Source: Fen-999 sp041480065 (GTDB taxonomy: Bacteria > Pseudomonadota > Gammaproteobacteria > Burkholderiales > Rhodocyclaceae). Taken from it: DNA of 64,000 nucleotides. A model generated the notes under the pieces. That model was not told the DNA's origin. It saw only the letters and a program-made list of their open reading frames with translations, and did no database searches. This document shows, one piece after another, positions 1 through 7,841 of the stretch. The stretch lies in contig JBGOZF010000017.1 of NCBI GenBank assembly GCA_041480065.1, positions 1 to 64,000 on the forward strand. The letters are read 5' to 3'. A program made the position numbers and the translations under genes. Position 1 is the first letter of the stretch; each line of letters starts with the position of its first letter.

Positions 1-21
1 CCGCCGACGCAGTTCAGTCAT
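1..21 (-). CDS. 5' end of an unidentified gene running off the left edge
   Basis: Only the first seven codons are inside the window (M-T-E-L-R-R-R). An ATG at 21-19 on the minus strand is preceded by GAGGAG with a six-base gap, a good ribosome binding site, and an 18-bp palindrome lies 17 bases further upstream. The product cannot be identified from seven residues. It reads in the same direction as the formate dehydrogenase operon but is separated from the fae-like gene by about 470 bases, so it probably has its own promoter. Confidence 0.5.
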
Positions 22-38
22 GTCGTTCTCCTCGTCAA

Positions 39-56
39 TTCGGGAACATTCCCGAA
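39..56. promoter_or_regulatory. 18-bp palindrome, possible operator
   Basis: TTCGGGAA and TTCCCGAA form perfect 8-base arms around a CA centre. The element sits just upstream of the ribosome binding site of the gene that starts at position 21, a typical place for a repressor operator. No regulator is recognised from the sequence of the site. Confidence 0.4.
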
Positions 57-164
57 GGACAGGATCGAACAACTGAAACACCTGAAATGCAAAACGCGGC
101 AGTGGATCGCCCCACCACCGCGTCAGCGGTTTAGTTCAACTTGAAATTGTGGCGCCTAACGAAT

Positions 165-206
165 GACGGAAAGTTCTCCGTCCTTTCGGACGCCTAAGGC
201 GTCCGA
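165..206. repeat. two tandem stem-loops flanked by a 9-base direct repeat
   Basis: The first stem is GACGGA (165-170) with TCCGTC (177-182). The second is TCGGACGCC (186-194) with GGCGTCCGA (198-206) around a TAA loop. Both lie between copies of TTAGTTCAA at 131-139 and 213-221. There is no T tract on either side, so an ordinary terminator is unlikely. It could be a dispersed repeat unit or the structured part of a small RNA; the sequence does not decide. Confidence 0.4.
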
Positions 207-493
207 TCCCTGTTAGTTCAATCGCTTGCCGCCGAATAGTGGGGCCTGCCTCCGGCCGGAGACGCGGAATCGCATTTGCCTGGGCAGATGTCGGGAGAGT
301 CGGGTGAGCGGGGGTGCCGTACGGGTTTCGCATATCCGAACGGGATTAGACGACTTATTGTCAATTCTGGCAAGCCGTCTGGAATTAATGGCGCCGCTGC
401 CCGGCTTGGCTCGAAAGGCAGGTGATCGCCAGCGCAGCCGATCGCCGGCCGTTGGTGCCGTATGGGTCTAGACGGCCGCGATCCGCCTGCGGC

Positions 494-1039
494 CTACTTC
501 TCCCAGCTTTCTTCCCAAAGGCAATGCTTGATGGTGTGGCGGTTCTTGATCAGTTCGTCGATGCTGGGTTCGTCGTTGAGGGCGCGCTTGATGGCGAGCT
601 TGGTGGCTTCGTAGTTGTTGCGGTACATGTCGGCCTTGTCGAGTGACTGGCCTTCCTTGACGACGCCGGGGTCGATCCAGACCAGGGTGACGATGCACAG
701 GTCGTTGGCCTGCTCGCGCGGGATGATGTTCTCGATGACGCAGTCGAGCACGGCGTCGGCGGTGGCCGCCTGGACAACGCCGCCGAAGAGTTCGATGGTG
801 AAGGCATCCTTGAGCGTGACCTTGGGCACCATGATGGTGGCGGGGCGCACCATCTGGTTGAGGTCGCGGATGGCGAACATGGCCGTGTGGCCCTTGCTCT
901 GCGCCATCATGCTGGCGAAGGCGGTGCCGACGGGACCGTCGACGGCGCCGATGATGAGTTCGGGCATCGCCGCGGTGACATCCTTGCCGGGGGTGTAGAC
1001 GGTGGCTTCGCCTGCCTTGAGGACGATCTTCTTGCTCAT
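494..1039 (-). CDS. Fae-like protein (formaldehyde-activating enzyme family), probable non-canonical paralogue
   Basis: A 181-residue protein of the family that condenses formaldehyde with tetrahydromethanopterin. The match is clear in the middle and C-terminal half: a KVTLKDAF stretch (canonical K-V-T-I-N-D-A), IIPREQANDL, and NNYEATKLAIKRALNDEP. Near the N terminus, canonical Fae proteins carry a histidine in a V-A-H-I-D-L-I-I-G stretch, proposed as the catalytic acid; here the aligned stretch reads TAAMPELIIG, with Met in place of His (family sequence recalled, not searched). It starts 28 bases after fdsD and is probably the last gene of the formate dehydrogenase operon. No other tetrahydromethanopterin gene is in the window. 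It may be a binding or sensing paralogue rather than an active enzyme. Family membership is fairly sure; function is not. Confidence 0.75.
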   Translation of the reverse strand: MSKKIVLKAGEATVYTPGKDVTAAMPELIIGAVDGPVGTAFASMMAQSKGHTAMFAIRDLNQMVRPATIMVPKVTLKDAFTIELFGGVVQAATADAVLDCVIENIIPREQANDLCIVTLVWIDPGVVKEGQSLDKADMYRNNYEATKLAIKRALNDEPSIDELIKNRHTIKHCLWEESWEK

Positions 1040-1067
1040 GCTGGAATCCCTTGTGGTGGTGGCTGGA

Positions 1068-1283
1068 TCAATGCAGGTGTTGCGACAAGGCGTCGCGCAC
1101 GATGCCCTTAAGCTCCTGGTCGCCGGCGGCGGCGACGTGGTCGCGCAGCTCGCGGATCATGCGCGGCTCCCAGTTGCGCAGGATGTGGCCGGCGACGTCC
1201 TTCACCGCCTGCTCGCGGTCGGGCATGGCCTCGAAGAAGGCACCGATCTGGTTGGCCATCTTGATCAGGTGATCGGGGTTCAT
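1068..1283 (-). CDS. fdsD: NAD-dependent formate dehydrogenase delta subunit
   Basis: A 71-residue protein of the FdsD family (MNPDHLIKMANQIGAFF, then a charged helical body). FdsD is a small accessory subunit of the soluble molybdenum/tungsten formate dehydrogenase FdsABG, needed for a fully active complex. The ATG at 1283 overlaps the stop of fdsC by four bases (ATGA), so the two are translationally coupled. An upstream in-frame start at 1328 would lie inside fdsC and lacks support from the conserved N terminus. It fits the usual fdsGBACD order as the last fds gene. Confidence 0.85.
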   Translation of the reverse strand: MNPDHLIKMANQIGAFFEAMPDREQAVKDVAGHILRNWEPRMIRELRDHVAAAGDQELKGIVRDALSQHLH

Positions 1284-2071
1284 TTTGGGAATCCTTGCAG
1301 TCTTTCGGGGTGGCTGTAGATCGAGCATCGGCCATCGCGCAGGAAGCCGACCAGGGTCAGGTTGAACCTGCTTGCCAGGCGCACGGCAGCGGCGGTCGGT
1401 GCCGAGACTGCCGCAAGGGTGCCGTAGCCCAGTGCTGCCGCCTTCTGCACCATCTCGAAACTGGCGCGGCTGGTGATGATCAGCGCGCCGTCTGCCGCCT
1501 CCCCGGCGCCGGCAAGCGCGCCGAGCGTCTTGTCCAGCGCGTTGTGACGACCGATGTCCTCACGCACGTGGCTGATCCTGCCGTCGGCCGCAACGTGACA
1601 GGCGGCGTGCACGGCACCAGTCGCCTGCTGCAGCGCCTGTTGCGCAGGCAGGCGACGCATGCCTTCATGCAGCGCGGCGAGCGGGAATGGCGTCGCGGTA
1701 GCGACGGGCGGCAGGTCGCGCACTACCTGAGCGAGGCTGTCCACGCCGCACAGGCCGCAGCCGGTACGGCCGGCCAGGTTGCGGCGGCGTTCCTTGAGAC
1801 CGGCGAAGGCCTCGCCGGCGATCTCCAGGCGCAGTGTAAGTCCCTCATGCGATTCCGCGACTTCGATGTCGAACAGCTCGTTGCGCCGTGTCACGATGCC
1901 CTCGGAAAGGCTGAAACCAAGCGCGAAGTCCTCGAGGTCGGCAGGCGTCGCCAGCATCACCGTGTGGGCAAGGCCGTTGTACTCGAAGGCGACCGGCGTT
2001 TCCTCGGCCACGGCATCGAGGCGCGGTGTGGCGCCCGGCCGCGCCACCGCGAGCTGTACCTGCGGCGTCAC
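1280..2071 (-). CDS. fdsC: formate dehydrogenase accessory sulfurtransferase (FdhD family)
   Basis: A 263-residue FdhD/FdsC protein. Members pass sulfur to the bis-MGD molybdenum cofactor before it is inserted into formate dehydrogenase. The family's cysteine motif is present as GCGLCGVDSL, and VREDIGRHNALDK and SRASFEMVQKAA are typical conserved blocks. I chose a GTG start at 2071: it overlaps the fdsA stop as GTGA, the same coupling seen at other junctions of this operon. The longer frame starting at 2137 would add a low-complexity Ala/Arg leader read from within fdsA. In fds operons the gene is called fdsC. Confidence 0.88.
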   Translation of the reverse strand: MTPQVQLAVARPGATPRLDAVAEETPVAFEYNGLAHTVMLATPADLEDFALGFSLSEGIVTRRNELFDIEVAESHEGLTLRLEIAGEAFAGLKERRRNLAGRTGCGLCGVDSLAQVVRDLPPVATATPFPLAALHEGMRRLPAQQALQQATGAVHAACHVAADGRISHVREDIGRHNALDKTLGALAGAGEAADGALIITSRASFEMVQKAAALGYGTLAAVSAPTAAAVRLASRFNLTLVGFLRDGRCSIYSHPERLQGFPK

Positions 2072-4905
2072 GGAGCGGCAACGCCGGCCAGCAGCCGGCG
2101 TTGTTCGGCATCGTCGCGCACATGCCGCCGCTGCCACTCAGAGGGCTGGCTGACACGTACGACCTGCACCGCGGTCACCTTGTATTCAGGACAGTTGGTG
2201 GCCCAGTCGGAATTGTCGGTCGTGATGACGTTGGCGCCGGATTCGGGGAAGTGGAAGGTGGTGTAGATCACGCCCGGCTGCACGCGCTCCGTGATGGTCG
2301 CTCGCAGCACCGTGTCGCCGGCCCGCGACTGGATGCCAACCCAGTCGCCCTCGGCGATGCCGCGCTCCCCGGCATCGTGGGGATGTATCTCGAGCACATC
2401 CTCGGCGTAGAACTGCACGTTCTCGGTGCGCCGCGTCTGGGCGCCGACGTTGTACTGGGAGAGCACGCGGCCGGTGGTCAGCAGCAACGGGAAGCGCGGC
2501 GTCACCTTCTCGTCGGTCGGAACGTACTGCGTGATCATGAAGCGGCCCTTGCCCCGCACGAAGCCGCTGACGTGCATGGTCGGCGTGCCGGCAGGCGCCT
2601 TGTCGTTGCACGGCCATTGCAGGCTGCCCAGGCTTTCGAGCTTGTCGTAGCCGACACCGCCGAAGGTGGGTGTGAGGCGGGCGATCTCGTCCATGATCTC
2701 GGACGGGTGCGCATAATTCATCGGATAGCCGAGGGCGTTGGCCAATGCCATGGTCACTTCCCAGTCGGCCTTGCCGGCCAGCGGCGCCATCACGCGGCGC
2801 ACGCGCGAGATGCGTCGTTCGGCGTTGGTGAAGGTGCCGTCCTTTTCCAGGAAGGAGGCGCCGGGCAGGAAGACGTGGGCGTACTTGGCCGTCTCGTTGA
2901 GGAAGATGTCCTGCACCACCACGCATTCCATCGCGGCCAACGCCGCCTGCACATGCTGTGTGTCCGGGTCCGACTGCACCGGATCCTCACCCTGGCAATA
3001 GAGGCCACAGAAGCTGCCATCCAGTGCGGCGTCGAGCATATTGGGAATGCGCAGCCCCGGTTCGGCCTGCAAGCCAACACCCCAGGCGTGCTCGAACAGT
3101 TCGCGCGTCGGCGTATCGGAGACGTGCCGGTAGCCGGGGAATATGTCGGGGAAACTGCCCATGTCGCAGGAACCCTGCACGTTGTTCTGGCCGCGCAGCG
3201 GATTGACGCCGACGCCCTCGCGGCCGATGTTGCCGGTGGCCATGGCGAGATTGGCGATGGCAATCACGGCCGTCGAGCCCTGCGAGTGCTCGGTGACGCC
3301 GAGACCGTAGTAGATGGCGGCATTGCCGGCGGTGGCGTAGAGCCGTGCCGCGGCGCGCAGGTCGACAGCCGGCACGCCGGTCTCCGCCTCCAGGGCCTCG
3401 GGCGAATTGGCCGGGCGGGCGACGAACTCGCGCCAATCCGCGAAGGCCTTGGCCTCGCAGCGCTCGGCGATGAAGGCCTCGTCGAGCAGGTTCTCGGTCG
3501 CAATCACATGGGCCAGGGCGGAGAGCACGGCCACGTTGGTGCCGGGACGCAGTTTGAGGTGATATACGGCCTTGGCATGCGGGGCGCTCACCAGGTCGAT
3601 CTCGCGCGGATCGATCACGATCAGCCTGGCACCTTCGCGCACGCGACGCTTGAGCCGCGAGGCGAAAACCGGATGGCCGTCGCTCGGGTTGGCACCAATG
3701 ACGAGGATGACATCTGCCTTCCCGATGGATTTGAAGGTCTGCGTACCCGCGGAGGTACCCAGCGTCTGGCCGAGGCCATAACCGGTTGGTGCGTGGCAGA
3801 CGCGGGCGCAGGTATCGACGTTGTTGTTGCCGAACGCGGCGCGCACCAGCTTCTGCACGAGGTAGTCTTCCTCGTTGGTGCATCGGCTCGATACCAGGGC
3901 ACCGATGGAGTCCCTGCCGTATTTCTCCTGAATCCGGCGGAACTCCGAGGCGGCGTAGGCAAGCGCCTCGTCCCAGGACACCTCGCGCCAGGGATCGCTG
4001 GTCTTGGCGCGAATCATCGGCTTGGTGATGCGGTCCGGGTGCGTCGCGTAGCCCCAGGCGAAGCGGCCCTTGACGCAGGCGTGACCCTCGTTGGCGCGGC
4101 CGTCCTTCCACGGCACCATGCGTACGACTTCCGCTCCCTTCATCTCGGCACGGAAACCGCAGCCGACGCCGCAATAGGCGCAGGTGGTGATCACGCTGTG
4201 ATCGGCCTGCCCCTTCACGATGATGGTCTTCTCGGTCAGCGTCGCCGTCGGGCAGGCATTGACGCAGGCGCCGCAGGAAACGCATTCCGACTCCATGAAG
4301 GACTCGCCCTGCCCTGCCGTCACGCGCGACTCGAAGCCGCGGCCGGTGATGGTCAGCGCGAACGTGCCCTGCTGTTCCTCGCACGCACGCACGCAGCGGT
4401 TGCAGACGATGCACTTGCCGGGATCGTAGCTGAAATAGGGATTGGATTCGTCCTTGACTGCATCCGTAAAGTGGTTGGCACCGGCCATCCCGTAGCGCAC
4501 CTCGCGCAGCCCGACGGTGCCGGCCATGGTTTGCAGTTCGCAGTTGCCGTTGGCGGCGCAGGTCAGGCAGTCGAGCGGATGGTCGGAGATGTAGAGCTCC
4601 ATCACATTGCGGCGCAGCTCCGCCAGCTTCGGCGATTCGGTGCGCACCTTCATGCCGGCTTCGGCAGGCGTCGTGCAGGATGCCGGATAGCCTTTCCTGC
4701 CTTCGATCTCCACCAGGCACAGGCGGCAGGAACCGAAAGGCTTCAGTGAATCCGTCGCGCAGAGTTTGGGAATCATGACGCCGGCCGCGACGGCCGCGCG
4801 CATCAGCGATGTACCGGCCGGCACGGTGACGGCGGTGCCGTCGATTTCAAGCGTCACCTCGCGGTCGGCGACGACCATCGGGGTACCGTAATCGATGTCG
4901 TTCAT
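2068..4905 (-). CDS. fdsA: NAD-dependent formate dehydrogenase alpha (catalytic) subunit
   Basis: A 945-residue molybdopterin oxidoreductase that oxidises formate to CO2. The N terminus is a NuoG-like [2Fe-2S] domain (PKLCATD, FGSCRLC), followed by further Fe-S sites (LDCLTCAANGNCEL; CIVCNRCVRAC; CVSCGACVNACP) and the CAYCGVGC motif that opens the catalytic part. The likely metal ligand is Cys370 in RVCHAPTGYG, followed by the conserved His371. The C terminus is a molybdopterin dinucleotide-binding domain. The ATG at 4905 has a strong GGAGGA site and overlaps the fdsB stop as ATGA. No signal peptide, so it is cytoplasmic. Length and domain order match the FdsA/FdhF-like alpha subunits of betaproteobacteria and Rhodobacter. 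Confidence 0.95.
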   Translation of the reverse strand: MNDIDYGTPMVVADREVTLEIDGTAVTVPAGTSLMRAAVAAGVMIPKLCATDSLKPFGSCRLCLVEIEGRKGYPASCTTPAEAGMKVRTESPKLAELRRNVMELYISDHPLDCLTCAANGNCELQTMAGTVGLREVRYGMAGANHFTDAVKDESNPYFSYDPGKCIVCNRCVRACEEQQGTFALTITGRGFESRVTAGQGESFMESECVSCGACVNACPTATLTEKTIIVKGQADHSVITTCAYCGVGCGFRAEMKGAEVVRMVPWKDGRANEGHACVKGRFAWGYATHPDRITKPMIRAKTSDPWREVSWDEALAYAASEFRRIQEKYGRDSIGALVSSRCTNEEDYLVQKLVRAAFGNNNVDTCARVCHAPTGYGLGQTLGTSAGTQTFKSIGKADVILVIGANPSDGHPVFASRLKRRVREGARLIVIDPREIDLVSAPHAKAVYHLKLRPGTNVAVLSALAHVIATENLLDEAFIAERCEAKAFADWREFVARPANSPEALEAETGVPAVDLRAAARLYATAGNAAIYYGLGVTEHSQGSTAVIAIANLAMATGNIGREGVGVNPLRGQNNVQGSCDMGSFPDIFPGYRHVSDTPTRELFEHAWGVGLQAEPGLRIPNMLDAALDGSFCGLYCQGEDPVQSDPDTQHVQAALAAMECVVVQDIFLNETAKYAHVFLPGASFLEKDGTFTNAERRISRVRRVMAPLAGKADWEVTMALANALGYPMNYAHPSEIMDEIARLTPTFGGVGYDKLESLGSLQWPCNDKAPAGTPTMHVSGFVRGKGRFMITQYVPTDEKVTPRFPLLLTTGRVLSQYNVGAQTRRTENVQFYAEDVLEIHPHDAGERGIAEGDWVGIQSRAGDTVLRATITERVQPGVIYTTFHFPESGANVITTDNSDWATNCPEYKVTAVQVVRVSQPSEWQRRHVRDDAEQRRLLAGVAAP

Positions 4906-6395
4906 CGGAAGTCCTCCGGAAAGTGATTGAGGGCCGAGATCACCGGATACGGTGTCATGCCGCCCATCGCACACAGGGAGCCGCAAGTCATGGTGTCGCA
5001 CAGACTGCGCAGGAGTTCGATCTGTTCGTCCTGGCCGGCGCGGATGCGGTCGATGACTTCCACGCCGCGCGTCGAGCCGATGCGGCAAGGCGTGCATTTG
5101 CCGCAGGATTCGATGGCGCAGAATTGCATCGCGTAGCGCGCCTGTTTCGCCATGTCCACCGTATCGTCGAAGGCAACAATGCCGCCGTGGCCCAGCACGG
5201 CGCCGATGGCGGCAAAGGCCTCGTAGTCGAGCACGGTATCGAACTGCGACTCGGGCAGGTAGGCGCCCAGCGGGCCGCCGACCTGCACTGCGCGCAAGGG
5301 CCGGCCCGAACGCGAACCGCCGCCGAAGTCGTAGAGCAGTTCGCGCAGCGTCAGGCCAAAGGGTACCTCGACCAGGCCGCCGTACCTGATGTTGCCGGCA
5401 AGTTGGAAAGGCAGCGTGCCGCGCGAGCGGCCGACACCGAAGTCGCGATAGAAATCGGCGCCGCGCGCCAGGATATCCGGCACGCTGGCGAACGTCATCA
5501 CGTTGTTGATGACCGTCGGCTGGCCGAAGAGCCCGGAGATCGCCGGCAGCGGCGGCTTGGCGCGGACGATGCCGCGCTTGCCTTCGATGCTTTCGAGCAT
5601 GGCCGTTTCCTCGCCGCAGACGTAGGCACCGGCCGCCTTGCGCACCTCGATACGGAAATCGCCTAGCCAGTCGTCGGAGTCCTCCAGCGCGGCATTCAAT
5701 GTCGCGATCGCATGCGGATACTCCGAGCGCACGTAGATGTAACCCTTGTTCGCGCCCACTGCGAGGCCCGCAATGGCCATGCTCTCGATCAGGCAGAACG
5801 GGTCGCCTTCCATCAGCATGCGGTCGGAGAAGGTGCCGGAATCGCCTTCGTCGGCGTTGCAGACGATGTACTTCTGATCGGCCGGCGTGTCGAGCACCGT
5901 CTTCCATTTGATGCCGGTCGGAAAGGCCGCCCCGCCGCGGCCGCGCAGGCCGGAATCGGTCACGCGGCGCACGATGTCGGCCGGCGCCATGCCACGGGCG
6001 CGCGCCAGCCCCTCGCCGCCGCCGTTGGCCAGGTAGTCGGCCAGCGAACGCGGATCGACGACGCCCACGCGACGCATGGTGACGCGCTGCTGTCGGGCGA
6101 GATAGGAATGGGCTTCTATGTCCCCCAGGCGCAACGGGTGAGCCCCGCCCGTCAGGAAGCCGGCATCGAAGAGCTTGCGGACGTCGGTCTTCGCAACCGG
6201 CCCATAGGCGACGCGCCCCTGCGGCGTGATGACTTCGACCAGCGGCTCCAGCCAGAGCAGACCGCGCGAGCCGTTGCGCACGACGCGAACCTCCGAGCCG
6301 CGGCGCGCGGCTTCGGTCGCAATCGCCGCAACCACGGCATCGGCGCCGAGCGCCAGCGCGGCGGCATCGCCGGGAACGAAGACGGTGGTGGTCAC
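4902..6395 (-). CDS. fdsB: NAD-dependent formate dehydrogenase beta (NADH/FMN) subunit
   Basis: A 497-residue NuoF-like protein that carries FMN and passes electrons from the iron-sulfur chain to NAD+. A short N-terminal thioredoxin-like part is followed by the flavin/NAD domain (LRGRGGAAFPTGIKWK, NADEGDSGTFSDR) and the C-terminal [4Fe-4S] site (ESCGKCTPCRIG plus MTCGSLCAMGG). I chose GTG at 6395 because it overlaps the fdsG stop as GTGA; the longer frame to 6509 would overlap fdsG by over 100 bases with a non-conserved leader. The gene lies between fdsG and fdsA and overlaps both. Confidence 0.93.
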   Translation of the reverse strand: MTTTVFVPGDAAALALGADAVVAAIATEAARRGSEVRVVRNGSRGLLWLEPLVEVITPQGRVAYGPVAKTDVRKLFDAGFLTGGAHPLRLGDIEAHSYLARQQRVTMRRVGVVDPRSLADYLANGGGEGLARARGMAPADIVRRVTDSGLRGRGGAAFPTGIKWKTVLDTPADQKYIVCNADEGDSGTFSDRMLMEGDPFCLIESMAIAGLAVGANKGYIYVRSEYPHAIATLNAALEDSDDWLGDFRIEVRKAAGAYVCGEETAMLESIEGKRGIVRAKPPLPAISGLFGQPTVINNVMTFASVPDILARGADFYRDFGVGRSRGTLPFQLAGNIRYGGLVEVPFGLTLRELLYDFGGGSRSGRPLRAVQVGGPLGAYLPESQFDTVLDYEAFAAIGAVLGHGGIVAFDDTVDMAKQARYAMQFCAIESCGKCTPCRIGSTRGVEVIDRIRAGQDEQIELLRSLCDTMTCGSLCAMGGMTPYPVISALNHFPEDFR

Positions 6396-6835
6396 GGCTC
6401 GTCTCCCAGGTCGTCGATCAGCGCATCGAACTTCTCTGGCGTCACGCCGGCATGCAAGGTGGTTTCGTCGATCTGGATGGCCGGTCCGATGGCGCAAAGC
6501 CCAAGGCAATAGACGGGCTCCACCGTCAAATCGCTGTCGTGCGTTCGCACCTGGGCGTGGGCCGCCAGCGCCTCGCCGCCAACGGACTGGCAGGCCTCGG
6601 CGCAGCAGACGCGGACGACATGGCGGCCCGGAGGCGCATTCCGGAAGTGATGGTAGTAGGTCACGACGCCATGCACTTCGGCGCGGGACAGGTTGAGTTC
6701 CTTCGCGATCAGCGGCACCGCCTTGTCCGGGATGTAGCCCAGGGCATCCTGGATGTCGTGCAGGATGGGCAGCAAGGCGCCGGGGCTGGTCAGGTGTGCG
6801 GCGACGATACGGGCAAGCGTGGCGTTGGTATCCAT
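6392..6835 (-). CDS. fdsG: NAD-dependent formate dehydrogenase gamma subunit
   Basis: A 147-residue NuoE-like protein, first gene of fdsGBACD. It has the thioredoxin-like [2Fe-2S] site of the family: CCAEACQSVGG supplies two cysteines and VYCLGLCAIGP the other two. It works with FdsB as the diaphorase part that reduces NAD+. The ATG at 6835 is preceded by GGATTCC, a modest ribosome binding site. The gap to the LysR gene upstream is 53 bases, so the operon promoter is either in this gap or upstream of the regulator. Confidence 0.92.
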   Translation of the reverse strand: MDTNATLARIVAAHLTSPGALLPILHDIQDALGYIPDKAVPLIAKELNLSRAEVHGVVTYYHHFRNAPPGRHVVRVCCAEACQSVGGEALAAHAQVRTHDSDLTVEPVYCLGLCAIGPAIQIDETTLHAGVTPEKFDALIDDLGDEP

Positions 6836-6888
6836 GGAATCCTTTTAACGCCGTACCGCCGCCGGGGGAAGCGGGAAATACCGAAGGC

Positions 6889-7791
6889 CTATTCGCTTTT
6901 GGCGAAGGACTCGGCCAGGGCCCGGCCTTCCTCGATCAGGGCGGCAATGATGGGGGGACGCGGTTCGCGCGCCAGGGTGACGAGACCGGTGGCCCAGCCG
7001 ACGGACGGTTCCACGAGTTCGATGGCCATTACCCCCGCAGGGATTCCGACCTGTTCCAGTACGCTGCGCGGCACCACGCTGTTCCAGCGGCCGATACCGA
7101 CGTGGGCCAGGATGCTGAGGATGGAATTCGTTTCCAGCGTCGGCACGATTGTCGTACCCACTTTAGCGAAGACGGCATCGATGGTCTTGCGGTTCTGCAT
7201 GTCCGGCGTCAGCAGGCACAACGGCACCTGCGCCGCCTCGCGCCAGGTTACGGTCTCGCGGCCTTCGAAGGGGCCGGCGCAGGCAGTCAACAACACGTGG
7301 TTCTCCTGCCACAGCGGCAGCGTCGCGAGATCGATGTCGCGTCCCGAGTCGACGTAGATGATTCCGGCATCGAGTTCATAGGCGCGCAGGCGGGCCAGGA
7401 TCACATCGGTGGAGAGCGACAGCACCTCGGCAGTGACCAGCGGATGCCGCCGCGCCACGGCGGCGGTGAGCGAGGCGACCACCGTCAGCGCAGTGGGGAT
7501 GACACCGAGCCGCAGGCGTCCGGTGAGGCCATCGCGCAACCGGGTCAGTTCCTGCTTGAGCCCCTCCGCGCCGGCGGCCAGGCGCTGGGCGTACTCGAGC
7601 ACGCAGCGCCCTTCCGGCGTCAGCCCGGCGAACTGTTTGCCGCGTTCGACCACGGCGACGCCCAGTTCGGTCTCCAGGTCGCGGATCGCGGCCGAAAGCG
7701 TCGACGGTGAAACGTGGCAGGCCATGGCCGCGCGGCCGAAGTGCTTCTCGCGGGCCAGGGCAATCAGGTAGAGATACTTGCGGGCGATCAT
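6889..7791 (-). CDS. LysR-type regulator, probable regulator of the fds operon
   Basis: A 300-residue LysR-family protein. Residues 1-60 form the winged helix-turn-helix (YLYLIALAREKHFGRAAMACHVSPSTLSAAI). The rest is a periplasmic-binding-protein-like effector domain. It lies directly upstream of fdsG on the same strand, the position of fdsR in other betaproteobacterial fds clusters, so control of formate oxidation is likely by context. The ATG at 7791 was preferred to an upstream start at 7821 because the helix-turn-helix family normally begins only a few residues before this motif. The effector is not shown by the sequence. Confidence 0.85.
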   Translation of the reverse strand: MIARKYLYLIALAREKHFGRAAMACHVSPSTLSAAIRDLETELGVAVVERGKQFAGLTPEGRCVLEYAQRLAAGAEGLKQELTRLRDGLTGRLRLGVIPTALTVVASLTAAVARRHPLVTAEVLSLSTDVILARLRAYELDAGIIYVDSGRDIDLATLPLWQENHVLLTACAGPFEGRETVTWREAAQVPLCLLTPDMQNRKTIDAVFAKVGTTIVPTLETNSILSILAHVGIGRWNSVVPRSVLEQVGIPAGVMAIELVEPSVGWATGLVTLAREPRPPIIAALIEEGRALAESFAKSE

Positions 7792-7841
7792 TCCGGCGAA
7801 ATATAGCCCAACCCGCCGCAACGCGGGTTACTCCTGCCGGA

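Larger units (their letters stand above)
22..493. other. non-coding stretch between the fae-like gene and the left-edge gene
   Basis: About 470 bases with no credible coding region. An 81-codon plus-strand open frame at 226-471 has no ribosome binding site and no recognisable protein features. The stretch contains the 18-bp palindrome at 39-56, two back-to-back stem-loops at 165-206, and the 9-base direct repeat TTAGTTCAA at 131-139 and 213-221 flanking them. A 6-bp stem (474-479 with 489-494) covers the stop codon of the fae-like gene but has no T run, so no convincing terminator is seen. Confidence 0.5.

Noticed and set aside
154..219. Integron attC-like pattern (GTTAGGC and CTAAC core sites on the minus strand around a folded region)
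   Set aside because: Core-like motifs pair and a bulged L-site match can be drawn, but the interior forms two separate strong hairpins instead of one attC fold, no integrase or cassette array is seen, and the next gene starts over 130 bases away.
226..471. 81-codon plus-strand open frame
   Set aside because: No ribosome binding site and no recognisable domain; a chance frame in GC-rich intergenic DNA.
2026..4749. 907-codon plus-strand open frame opposite fdsA
   Set aside because: Antisense shadow of a high-GC gene; its composition (His, Gly, Arg, Ala) is that of a reversed codon frame and it has no domain.
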